A stretch of DNA of 64,000 bases, taken from positions 1,199,298 through 1,263,297 of the forward strand of contig NZ_LT977071.1 of NCBI RefSeq assembly GCF_900250075.1, read 5' to 3'. Shown in pieces: positions 36,449 to 47,000 of this stretch. The stretch is from Cupriavidus taiwanensis. Its GTDB lineage: Bacteria; Pseudomonadota; Gammaproteobacteria; Burkholderiales; Burkholderiaceae. The notes under the pieces were generated by a model, which was given only the letters and a program-made list of their open reading frames with translations, made no database searches and had not been told where the DNA came from. The translations under genes were made by a program, and so were the position numbers. The number at the start of each line of letters is the position of its first letter. Position 1 is the first letter of the stretch.

Positions 36449-38017
36449 ATGGTAAGCTCCGCGGGCATCAGCCCACATTTCACCGACCTCCGCATGGCTC
36501 ATGCACCACTAGGCTACGACGCCCTGATCCGCCAGTTCGGCCTGCGCGTGCCGCCGCTGCGCTGCACCTCGGCGCTCGGCGACAAGACCGGCGTGCTCAG
36601 CACGCATACCGGCCCGGATGGCACCACGCGCACGGTCTACCCGCGCAACCGCTACCGCGGCGGCGACACCACGGTGGACCACCTGACCTTTGCGCTGAAG
36701 AAGGAACAGCTCGACCTGACCGTGCTGGCGGCGCTGTTCGAGCAGCCCCAGGCGGTGCAGGACGTGCGCGCCTGGCTGGCGGCCACGCCGACCTCGCGTT
36801 ATGCCCGGCTGAGCGCCTTCTATGCCAAATGGCTGGCCGGGGCGCAGTTCGATTACAAGCTGCCGGCCGGCGCGCCGCGGGTGCTGGCGCTGGATGAGGC
36901 GGAATACGTGACCGGCCCGTCAACGCCGGACCTGCAGTTTGGCATCCAGAACAATCACCTCGGGCCGGCGGCATTCTGCCCGGTGGTGCGCCGTACCGAG
37001 AAGCTCGCGCGCTGGATTGCCGCCGACCTGCCCGGCCGTGTGGGCAGCGCCATCCGGCGCCTGGAGCCGGAGTTGCTGGCGCGCGCGGTGGATTATCTCT
37101 ACCTGGCCGAGACCCGCTCCACGTATTCGATCGAGCATGAGATTCCCGATAACCAGCGCGTCGCCAAGTTCCGGCGGCTGCTGGAATATGCCGGCCAGCG
37201 CGCGCCGCTGACCGAAGCGCAGCTGTGCGAATGGCAGAACGAGATCATCTCGGGCCTGCGCGCCGAATACAGCTTCCGCGACCAGCAGAACTGGCTGTCT
37301 CGCGGCGGGCGGCTGCGCAATATCGCGGACTATATTCCGCCGCCGCCGGCGCAGCTGGGCGCGATGATGGACGGCATTGCCGCGGTTGCGGCACTGGTCG
37401 AATCCCGCGCGGCAAACCCGATCGTGGTGGCGGCGTGCGTGTCGTTCGGCTTTGTCTTTGCGCACCCGTTCTATGACGGCAACGGCCGCCTGCATCGTTT
37501 CCTGATCCACCACCTGCTGCGCCAGGCCGGCGTCACGCCCGAAGGCGTGGTGCTGCCGGTGTCGGCGCGCATGCTCAAGCAGCTCGACGTCTACGCCGGC
37601 CTGCTCAAGGCCTATTCCGCGCCGCGTACCGCGCTGCTCAATTACGCGCTGGATGCGGACAGCGACACCATCCTGATCAAGTCGCCGCAGCCCTACTGGC
37701 TCTATGCCTCATTCGACGCCACCGCGCTGTGCGAATTCGTGTTCGAGTGCATCGAGCAATGCGTCGAGCAGGACCTGGCGCAGGAAATCCAGTACCTGCG
37801 CGCCTACGACGCCAGCGTGACCCGGCTCGAAAGCTGGCTCGACCTGCGCCAGTCGCGGCTGTCCAACCTGATCGACCTGGTCGTGCAGAACCACGGCGAG
37901 CTGTCGCGGCGCAAGCGCAAGCTGTTCGAGGACATCACCGACGGCGAGCTCGCCCGCATCGAAACGGTGGTGCGCGACGAGTTCGCGGACTACCTGGAGC
38001 GCCACGGCAGCCGCTGA
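36449..38017 (+). CDS. Fic-domain protein (putative AMP transferase)
   Basis: A 522-residue protein from ATG 36449. A TTG at 36428 and an ATG at 36494 are alternatives, and no start has a strong ribosome-binding site. The Fic core motif HPFYDGNGRLHR is complete at about residues 339-350, including the catalytic His and the ATP-binding Gly-Asn-Gly-Arg. A helix near 222-231 (TRSTYSIEHEI) resembles the (S/T)xxxE(G/N) inhibitory helix of class II Fic proteins but has His after the Glu. The C-terminal 100 residues are helical with a probable winged-helix-like part. Fic enzymes transfer AMP to hydroxyl groups of target proteins. It is convergent with the giant gene, 20 bases apart. Confidence 0.85.
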   Translation: MVSSAGISPHFTDLRMAHAPLGYDALIRQFGLRVPPLRCTSALGDKTGVLSTHTGPDGTTRTVYPRNRYRGGDTTVDHLTFALKKEQLDLTVLAALFEQPQAVQDVRAWLAATPTSRYARLSAFYAKWLAGAQFDYKLPAGAPRVLALDEAEYVTGPSTPDLQFGIQNNHLGPAAFCPVVRRTEKLARWIAADLPGRVGSAIRRLEPELLARAVDYLYLAETRSTYSIEHEIPDNQRVAKFRRLLEYAGQRAPLTEAQLCEWQNEIISGLRAEYSFRDQQNWLSRGGRLRNIADYIPPPPAQLGAMMDGIAAVAALVESRAANPIVVAACVSFGFVFAHPFYDGNGRLHRFLIHHLLRQAGVTPEGVVLPVSARMLKQLDVYAGLLKAYSAPRTALLNYALDADSDTILIKSPQPYWLYASFDATALCEFVFECIEQCVEQDLAQEIQYLRAYDASVTRLESWLDLRQSRLSNLIDLVVQNHGELSRRKRKLFEDITDGELARIETVVRDEFADYLERHGSR

Positions 38018-38037
38018 CGCGCGGCGCCGCCGATGCC

Positions 38038-41000
38038 CTATCGCGTCACGTCCAGCTCCCAGCCGGGCTCCAGGTGGTCCGGGTTGTCGGCCAGCCGATA
38101 GCGCGGGTTCAGGTTGATCAGTTCGCGCAGCGCGAAGTTGGCCACCTGCTGGTCCGGCGTCATCGCCTGCGCCCGGGCCTCGGCCTTCTGGCCGTCGGAC
38201 AGCAGCGTGTCCAGATGCGCGCCGGCGATGCCCCATAGCGTGGAACCGGCGACGTGGTCCGGGCTGTAGGGCTGCACCCGTACCGATCCGGAGCCCGGGC
38301 GCTCCCTCGGGGTCTCGCTGGGCGGTTCTGCCGGGGTCTCTTTCGGTGGCTCTTTCGGTGGCTCTTTCGGCGGCGCCGGCGGGGTCGAGGGGCCGCCGCT
38401 GGGCGTCGGCGTTGGCGTCGGCGTTGGCCGCGGCGCGCCCTTGTCCTCGTCCTTGAGCAGCTCCACCAGGATCTTGGCGCCGAAGTTGACGATCACGCCG
38501 CCGCCCAGCAGCACCAGCCCCTTGGGCATGGCGCGGCCGAAGAAATCCCATTTCTGCGCCAGCCATGGCGTGACCGGCTTGTCCACGGCGTCGGGATCGG
38601 CGGCCTTCGCCAGCCGGTTTTTCTCGGCATTGATCAGCTTCTGCTCGTTGCGCGACTGCAGGTGCGCACCGATGCCGAACACCGCCAGGCTGCCCGCCTC
38701 GATCGCGCCGACCACGCCGCCGGTGTGCATCATGTCGGCCACGGCCAGCGGCACCGCGCCGACCGAGTAGGCGTTCATCACGAACTTGCGCAGCCGCGCA
38801 CCCAGCAGCGCGGGCTGCGCCAGGCCGGTGTGATAGCCAGCGCGGGCCGCGAAATTGACCGTGCTCAGCACCGAATTGGCGGCCAGGAACACCGCGCTGC
38901 TGTAGGTCAGCGGCTCGCCGATCTGGGTCACGCCGTGCTCGCCGAACCACAGCATGGTGTTGCCGTTGTTGATCGCCAGCGTGGTCAGCTGCAGCGCGTC
39001 GTTGACCTGGCCGGCCCGGGTATCGGGCGTCAGCAGCGAGGCGCCGATGGTGCCGATCACCGCCTGCGCCTCGCGGATCTTGTCCGGGGCCTCCGCCAGG
39101 TCCTTCTTGTCGGCGTGGTGGGCGTAGGCCTCCAGCTGGTCCAGCGCCTTGGCAAACTTCTGCTGGTTCGTGCCGTTGATGCCCCACACCGCGGTGCCGG
39201 GCTTCTCGGTCAGCGCGCGGCGCAGCCAGGCGATATCGGCCGGCGTGTGCGTGCCGGCGCGCCGGATCACCTTGTTGGCATGCACGGTGCGCCCCATCGC
39301 CACGCTGCCGCGGTAGATAAAGCAGCCGGCGCTGGTCAGCACCAGGTTGGCACCGGTCTGCGCAGAGATCGCCGCGGCGCCGGAGGCGGCGGCGAAGGTG
39401 CCGGCCGCCGACACCGCCAGCGCGGTGCGCACCTTCCACGGCCGCGGGCCATTGCTGCCGGGCGGCGGGGCATTGCCGGCCGGGCCATGCGAGATGGTCG
39501 CGCGCACCACTGCGCCCTCGCCGCCCCGGGTGCCGTCGTCACCCCTGGCGCGCCCTGCTTCCTGCATCCGGTCCAGCATGCGGTACACCGCGCTCCCTTG
39601 CGACGCATCCGAGCCGGTCTCGACATGGGTCAGGTCGGCCACCTTGACCGTACCGTCCGGGAACAGCGCGAACTCCACGTCGCCCAGATGCAAATTGCGC
39701 GTCTTCATGGTGTCGACCAGCGCGGCGATATCGTGCGCGGAGCGGCCATTGAGCAAGGCGGCATGCTCTGGCCGCAACTGGCCGGCGGCGTCGAACAGGT
39801 CCTTGGTGCTGGCCGCGTAGCGTTCGTAGCCGATGGCCGGGCGCCCGAACGCCTCGAACGAAGCTGGCCCGAAGCTGCGCACGGTTTTGAGCCCGTGCGT
39901 GCCGGCGGCCTCGGCCATGGCGGCGCGCTCGCCGTGCACCATGTCGCCCAGCCAGGCCTCGTTGGCAATGCCGACCGCCAGGTCCTTGCCCAGCGCAAAC
40001 ACGGTCTTGGCGCCGCCGCTGCCCAGACGCGGGCCGAGGTAGGTTTCCAGTTGCACCCGTTCGCGGGTGCCATCGGGCCGGCGCAGGAACACGTTGCCGT
40101 GGTGGTCGATCTTGAAGCTGTGGCCGGCGTAGGGATCGGGCTGCGGCGACAGGCGGCGCCAGCGGCCCGGCTGCGCCAGGTCGATCTGGCTCCTGGCCGG
40201 ATCCTGCGCGTAGGCGCCGCGGCGCAGCGCGAACTCCGGCACCAGCACCTCGGTGCCCATCACGTCGGCCACCTGCTGCGCCAGCATGCGTCCCTGCGGT
40301 GCATGCGCGCCGTCCAGCGCCAGCACGATGGGCTGGCCGGGCTCCCAGTCGTGCGCCAGCTGCAGGGCAAGTTCGTGGGCGCCGATGCCTTCGCCTCCCT
40401 CGCCGCGCAGGCCACCCTCCGGGCGCACGGCCCCGACCACCACCAGGTGATCGCTGGGCGCGTTGACGCGCACTGCCGGCTCGCCCAGTGCCAGTTCGGC
40501 CCAGCGGTCCGGCGTCTGCCGCCAGCTGGCCGGCACCGGATCGCCGGCGGTGCGCGCGCCCTGCTGGCGCACCGGCTTGCCGCCGCTGGTGAGCGCCACC
40601 ACCGGCAGCGCCGGCATGGCGCCGTGGAAGCGGCCGCCGTCCTGCACATGCACCGGCGCGCCGGAAGCGGCCATGGCGGCGGGATCGGCGGCCACGCGCA
40701 GGCGCGCGCCATAGGCCAGGTCGCTACCCGGCGCGCGGAACGCATCCACGTCCAGCCGGCCGTCGGCGCCGTAGACGCGCGCGTTCAGCCCGGTGGCCAG
40801 TTGCTGCACCAGCGACACCGCGCCGTCCTGCCCGTAGCAGCCGTACAGCACCACCGGCATGCCCTGCTGGTAGTCCGGATGCGAGCGGATGCGGTCGATC
40901 ACCGCCGTGGCGTCGATCAACGACGCCGGACCGTCGCCGGCCCGCATCGCGATGCCGCCGAACAGGCCCTCGGCGCGCACGGTGAAATGCCCGGGAATCT

Positions 41001-44000
41001 GCGGCACCGACACCGCCACCGCCTCGTCGCCAAAGGTCTTCTGGCCGGCCTGCTGGGCCAGGTCCAGGTCGGCACGCCCGCGCGGAAACTGCTCCAGCCG
41101 GGCCAGCACGTCGATGCGACGGCCGTCCTGCTGGCGCACCAGCGGCAGGCCGGCGCGGAAGTCGTCGGGCAACGCGGCGCGGATCTCTCCGTGGTAATCC
41201 GGATTCAGCGCAAACCCGTCCGCATGCGGCTTGTGCCCGCGCAGCGACAGCGGCACCGTGCCGACCACGCTGCGCGCGTCGACCGCGCCGTGCCGCGCCG
41301 CCTCGCGCTGCGAAACGATGGCGATGCGGAAGTTGCCCCCCGCCTGCAGCGCGGGGCCAAGGTCGCGCATGGCCTGCTGCAGCGACAGGAACGATGCTTC
41401 CGGCAGCCCCGCGCGCAGCGGCACCGACAGCCCATCGCCATGGGTCACCACGTAGTGCACGCCGGCCAGGCGCCCGCCGGAGGCATGGATGCCGTCGATA
41501 GTGGCCGCTATCGCGCCGCGACTTGGCGCGCCGTCGCGCACCGACCAGCTGCCGTCGCGAATCTCCGGCCGCGCCGCGGGCATCGCCGCCGGCTGGCTGC
41601 CCGCGTCCTCGGCGCGGCTTGCGGAAGCGGCCTTGCGCGGCAGTTGCCCGCCGTGCGCGACCACCGCTTCGGCGGCGTCGGCCAGCGGCGTGCGCGCCAG
41701 CGCCGGACCGCCCGGCAGCGGTGCGCGCGCGGCACCCGGTCCGCGCGGCTGGCCGCCGGCGGCCGCGCGTCCGTACAGCGTGATCACCGCCTGGTGCACC
41801 TCGGTCGAGAAGCCATCCACCGTTGCCACCCGCTCGCGCGAAACGCCGTCGACGGCGCCGGCATCGGCCGCCGCCTGCAGCACGCGGCCCAGTTCCTCGG
41901 GGCTCTGGAAGCGTTCCGGCATATTGCCCCGGCGCAGCAGCAGCGCCGAGACCGCGTACGCGCCCCAGTTCGACACGCTGGCGGTGACCACATGGTCCAC
42001 CGGCACCACCGCGGCGATATCGCTGCCGTCGAGCGCGCGCGGGATCAGCCCGCCGACGCCGCCCATGCCGGCCTCGTTGCCGCCATCGCCCACGCCCAGG
42101 GTCTCGATGCCGTCGATGGCATTGGCTTCCAGCACGATCTGGTCCAGTGCCGGGTTGAAGTCGTCGATGCCGATGCCGCGCATATTGTGCTTAATGCCGC
42201 GCGCGCTGCGCGACGGCAGCTCGATCGCCATGACCCGGTCGGGGCCGACCTCGCGCAACAGCGCGCGCGCCGGCTCGGCGGCGCTGGCGATCGGTTCATC
42301 GAATACGCGGATATTGTCCAGCGGCTCGCCCATCTCGCGCAGGATGCCTTCCAGGATCGGCCGGTTGGCCGAATCCACCACGTAGGTCACCTGCTTGCCG
42401 CGCAGCCGCAGCGCGCGCCCCAGTTCCGCGGTGCCCGGGGGGCCGTCGGTTTCCGGCATGTCCTTGGCCACCGAGAAGCCCGTCACCAGCATCACGTTGC
42501 TGGCATCTTCCAGCGACGCCGCCGCGCGTTCGGCGCCGCCCGGCATGTAGAACTCGCGCAGGCCGCGGCCGATGTAGTTGAAGCTGACGCGGTCGACCGG
42601 CGACAGGTGGCGCCCGCCTTCGACCAGCGCCAGCGCCGGCGACACGTCGGCGGCCTCGCCGAAGGCGGTCTTGAACACGCGGATATCGGGGCGCCGCCCC
42701 ATCGCGTGCGCCAGCCCGGACACCCGCGACGGCTGGCCGGTGGTGAAGACGATGGTCGGCAGGGTCTTGTCGTCGGGCACCGCCGACGGGTCCAGCGGCT
42801 GCTCCAGCAGTGCGCTGCGGTCGATCAGGCCCTGGTCGACCAGCATCTCCACGCCCTTGCGCGCCTGGTACTGCATCGGGTCGATCAGCCTGACGTCGCT
42901 GCGGCCGATGGCATCGAGCTGCTGGCGCACCAGCGTCTCCAGCGCGGGATAGTGGGTGCAGCAGAACCACAATGAGGTGGCGTCGGCCGGGATCTGCTCG
43001 GCGTTGATGTACTTGGCCACCAGCCCCTTGAGCTGTTCCAGCTGCTTGCCGTCGGCCAGGTGCATCAGGTTGTTGACCGCATCGGCCCACTCGGTCGCGC
43101 CGATCTCCTTGACCGTGACGCTGCCGCCGCTGGCCTCGGCCACCGCTTCCAGGTAGGCGTGCAGCTTGACCGTGCCGGGCGTGGCCACCACCACCGGGCG
43201 CGCCCCGCCCTCGGTGACGATCCTGGGCGCGGTCTGCATGATCAGGTTGACCACCTTGGCCTGGTGGGTGCCGGCCAGCGCCTCGGGAAACGCGGTGCAG
43301 GCGGTGTTGCAGGCAAACAGGTCGACCGCGCCCCTGGCCTTCTGCGCCGCGACCACGCCGGCGTGGACCAGGTTCACCAGGTCGCCGCGCTCGCGCCCGC
43401 CGTAGGTGCCGGCGGCATGGTCGGTAAAGGCCACCACCTGCACCGCCTTGCCGGTCATGGCATAGGTATGGCGCGCGATGTTCTGCGCGGCCAGCAGGCC
43501 GCCGTTGCTGGAATCGAAGGCGGTGATGACGATCGCATCGTCCTGCACGCGGATGCCGAAGTCGGCCGGATCGATGCCGTCGGGCAGGAAGCGCCGCTGG
43601 ATGCCCTCGAACAGCTGCGCCATGTCCAGTCCCGCGGGCAGGCGCTCGGCCGCCTTCTGCAGCAGCTCGTAGACCCCCTTCTGCACGGTCTTGTCGTAGC
43701 CGCGCACGCTGGTGGCGCCGACTTCCAGCGTGACGCCGTCGCGCGCCTTGTGGCGCGCCATGGTGTCGAGCAGCGCGCCCACGGTTTCCACGCTGGGCAT
43801 GCCGCTGTCGCGGCCCAGCGCGCGCTGCACGCCGAAGCCGATCGCCTGCGCCGCCAGGTTGGAATTCATGCCCGTCACCAGGTGGTCGGCGCCGACGTCG
43901 GACCAGCTGTCGGCCAGTTGCTCGGTCACCGCCATGTCGCGCAGCAGGCGGTCGCGCGCGGCGCGCATGCCGGCCTCGTTGCCGTGGTCGCCCACGGCAA

Positions 44001-47000
44001 TGGTGACCATGTCGGCGATGTCGTTGGCGTCGATCAGCAACTGGTCGAGCATGGCATTGCCGCGCACCCGCTCGCCGTTCTGCAGCCGGTATTCGTTGTT
44101 GGTGTTGCGCCCGGCCACTTCCACCGCCACCACCGCCTGCGGCTTGTGCATCGCCAGCAGCGCGCGCGACTGGCGCCCCGCGCTGGCAAAGTCCCGTGCC
44201 GAGAAGGTCTCGACGCGCGCATTGGGCTGGTTCAGGTCCTGACGCAGCATCTTGCGCAGCGTGCGCGCATGGGCGCGGTCGGTGACATAGACCACGTCCT
44301 TGCCCAGCGAGGCCAGGTAGGCGCCCAGCGAGGCCGCGCCAACCGGGCCGTTGGTCTCGGCGCGGCCATGGGCGGTCAGCGGGCCGGTGACGATCATCAC
44401 CGAGTCCAGGTCCGCCAGCGCGCGCGCGGCCATCTCGGCGCCGTAGGGCACGCCGATGTTCTCCATGCTGCCGTCGATCCACAGCACGTTGTCCAGCGGC
44501 GAGATCGCGTTCTGCCGCAGCGACATGCGCGCGGGCGCTTCGGGCCCGTCGGCATGCGCCACCACCGCGGGGCCGTGGCTCACCGTGCGGCGCTGCACGC
44601 CGGCCTCGCCGTCGCCCGCGGGGTGGCGCGGCGCGCGCGCCGGCGCCGGCGTGCCGTGCGTGCCACGGCGGCGCGACGCCGCCACCGGCGCGTCGGTGCG
44701 GCCGCCGCCGCGCTCGCCCGACGGGTTGCGCGCGGCGGATTCCGTCACGTAGCGCGCCATGGCGCGGCTCATGGCGCGGTCCATCATGCCGTGGATCACG
44801 CGTTCCTGCAGCATCGTCCCGCGCGTGACCGCCATGTCGAAGGCCGCGGCGGTGCTGAGCCTGGCCGATTGCCAGGGCGTAAGGCGGTGCGGCGTGCGCA
44901 GGTCGCGCGCCGGCGTGGCAGCGCCGTCGGTGGCCGGCCGGCCGCCGTTGCTGCGCGCCGGCGTCGCGGGCCTGGCTGCGCCCGGGGCGGGTTCACCGTC
45001 GGCCTGCCTGCCGGAGCGGCCGGACTGGCCGTCGGCATCGGTGCGCGCGAGCGGCTGGCCCTCGGCGTCGCGGCCGGCCGGACCCCGGCGCGTGGTCGGC
45101 CGCGTCGCGGCTGGCACGCCATCGCCGTCGCGGTACGCGCCCAGCGCGTCCGGTGCGACGCCCCGCGCCGCTCCGCCGATGCCGGCTGGATCGCCGGCGC
45201 CGCGCCCGCGCATGGCCTGGTAGCCGTCGCGCACGGATTCCCCGATACGCTTCTGCACCGCCATCGGCAGCATCTGCGTGGCGCCCATCAGCAGCATGGC
45301 GCCGTTCTGCAGCTTCTCCGACACGCTCATCTCGCTGCCATGCTCGGCGAACATGGCGGCCTGCTGCAGCGTCTGCACGCCACCGATGCCGAAGCCCACG
45401 CCATTGAGCACGCGGCTGGCGCTGCCGTAGTGGCCGGCGCTGTGGGTCAGCATGCCGCCCGCCATCTGGCGCAGCGGGTTGGTGCTGCCGGCCAGCCGGG
45501 TGCCCGCGTTCATCGCCAGCGCGCCGGTCTTGGCCAGCCCCATGCCGCCCATGCCGGCCAGCGAGCCGGCGACGTTGAGCCACTGCGCCATCGCTTCCTG
45601 GCTGGCAAAGGGATTGACCGAGCGGCCATGGTCCGAAATATTGTCCAGCGCGGCCCACGAGGTGCCGACGCCGTAGCCCATGCTGCCCACCATGCCGACC
45701 CAAGCCGCGGCCACCAGCGGCGTCAGCGTGCCGCCCGAGGCCACCGCCAGCACCCCGCCCGCGACCGCGCCCACGGCGGCCACGCCGAGGTTGACCCAGC
45801 CCCACACCTTCTCGCTGGTGGTGACGATATGGGCATCCATCGCGGCGTAGTCGACGTGGCCGTCACGGCCAAGATCCAGGTTCTCGGCAAAGTACACCGT
45901 GCCCCGGTCGGACAGCAGGTTGTTCTCCTGGAAATCGCGCTTTGCGTCCAGCTCCTCCTTGCCGTAGACCGAGCCCTGGTCGTCCACCCACAGGGTCTTG
46001 CCGTCCTTGCCCTCGAATTCGAACACGGCGGTCTGGTACGGCACCTCGCCGGGGCCGGCCACGTACATCGGGATGGCCTTGACGGTGGTACCCGGCTTTG
46101 CATCGTCGGCGATCTGTTCGCGGATTGCGTTCGCGTCGCCCTGCGGCGCGCCCAGGGCGATGGCCTCGGACAGCCCCTTCTCGTCCGAGGCCTTCGCGCT
46201 GAGTTCTTCCTTGCGCATCGCCAGGCTGTCGAAGGTCTGCCGCAGGATCTCGTCCTTGTCGAGTTCGAAGCGCTGGTTGGCCTCCTTTGCCTCGTCGGTG
46301 CCGGCGTAGTCCTCGCTGCCGCGCTGCACCGCGTTGCGCAGGTAGACGTCGGACATCACCGGCGCGTCCTTGCTCGACTTCAGCGACTGCTCGAAGGCGG
46401 CCGACAGGCCGATGTGCCCCTTGGCGGCCGCGTCCTGGGCCCCGCCGTAGATGCGTCCCTGGCGCGACGAGCCGCCCTGGTTCATCATCATCAGCATGCT
46501 GACCTCGTTGTCGCGGTCGGTCAGCCAGCTGGCCGTGCTGGTCGCGGCCGGCGCCGTGCCGGCCTGAGCTTGCGGATTGCGCGCGTAGTAGCCGGCATCG
46601 GCCGCGTCGACCACCGCCGACAGGCCATGATAGAAGTCGTCCCAGTCGTTGTAGCCTGGCGACTGGCTGTTGTTGCGCCCGGTCCAGTCGTTGCTGTACT
46701 CGCTCTTCACCGTATCGAGCAGCGTGCCGGCGTCTTCCTCGATCAGGTGCGGCGCCACTTCCTGCAGGTAGACGCCGACCTTGTCGGCGTACATCTTCTC
46801 CTGGCCGATGATGGGCCGGCCCTGGTCGTCGTGGGTCTTGTTCTTCAGGTCCTTGTCCATCGACGCTTCGATCTGCGCCTTGAACAGGTCGCCGCTGAAG
46901 CGGTCGTTGTGCACGTCGACGTACAGCTGCCGCTCCTCGGGCGTCTGCGCGGCATCGGCGCCGGCCTTGCGCATCTGCAGCGCGCCGGTGACGTCGCCGC

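Noticed and set aside
36300..36450. HrpB-type box (TTCG-N16-TTCG) ahead of the Fic gene, and likewise ahead of the giant gene at 48712-48895
   Set aside because: I looked for the two TTCG blocks at this spacing in both regions and did not find them.
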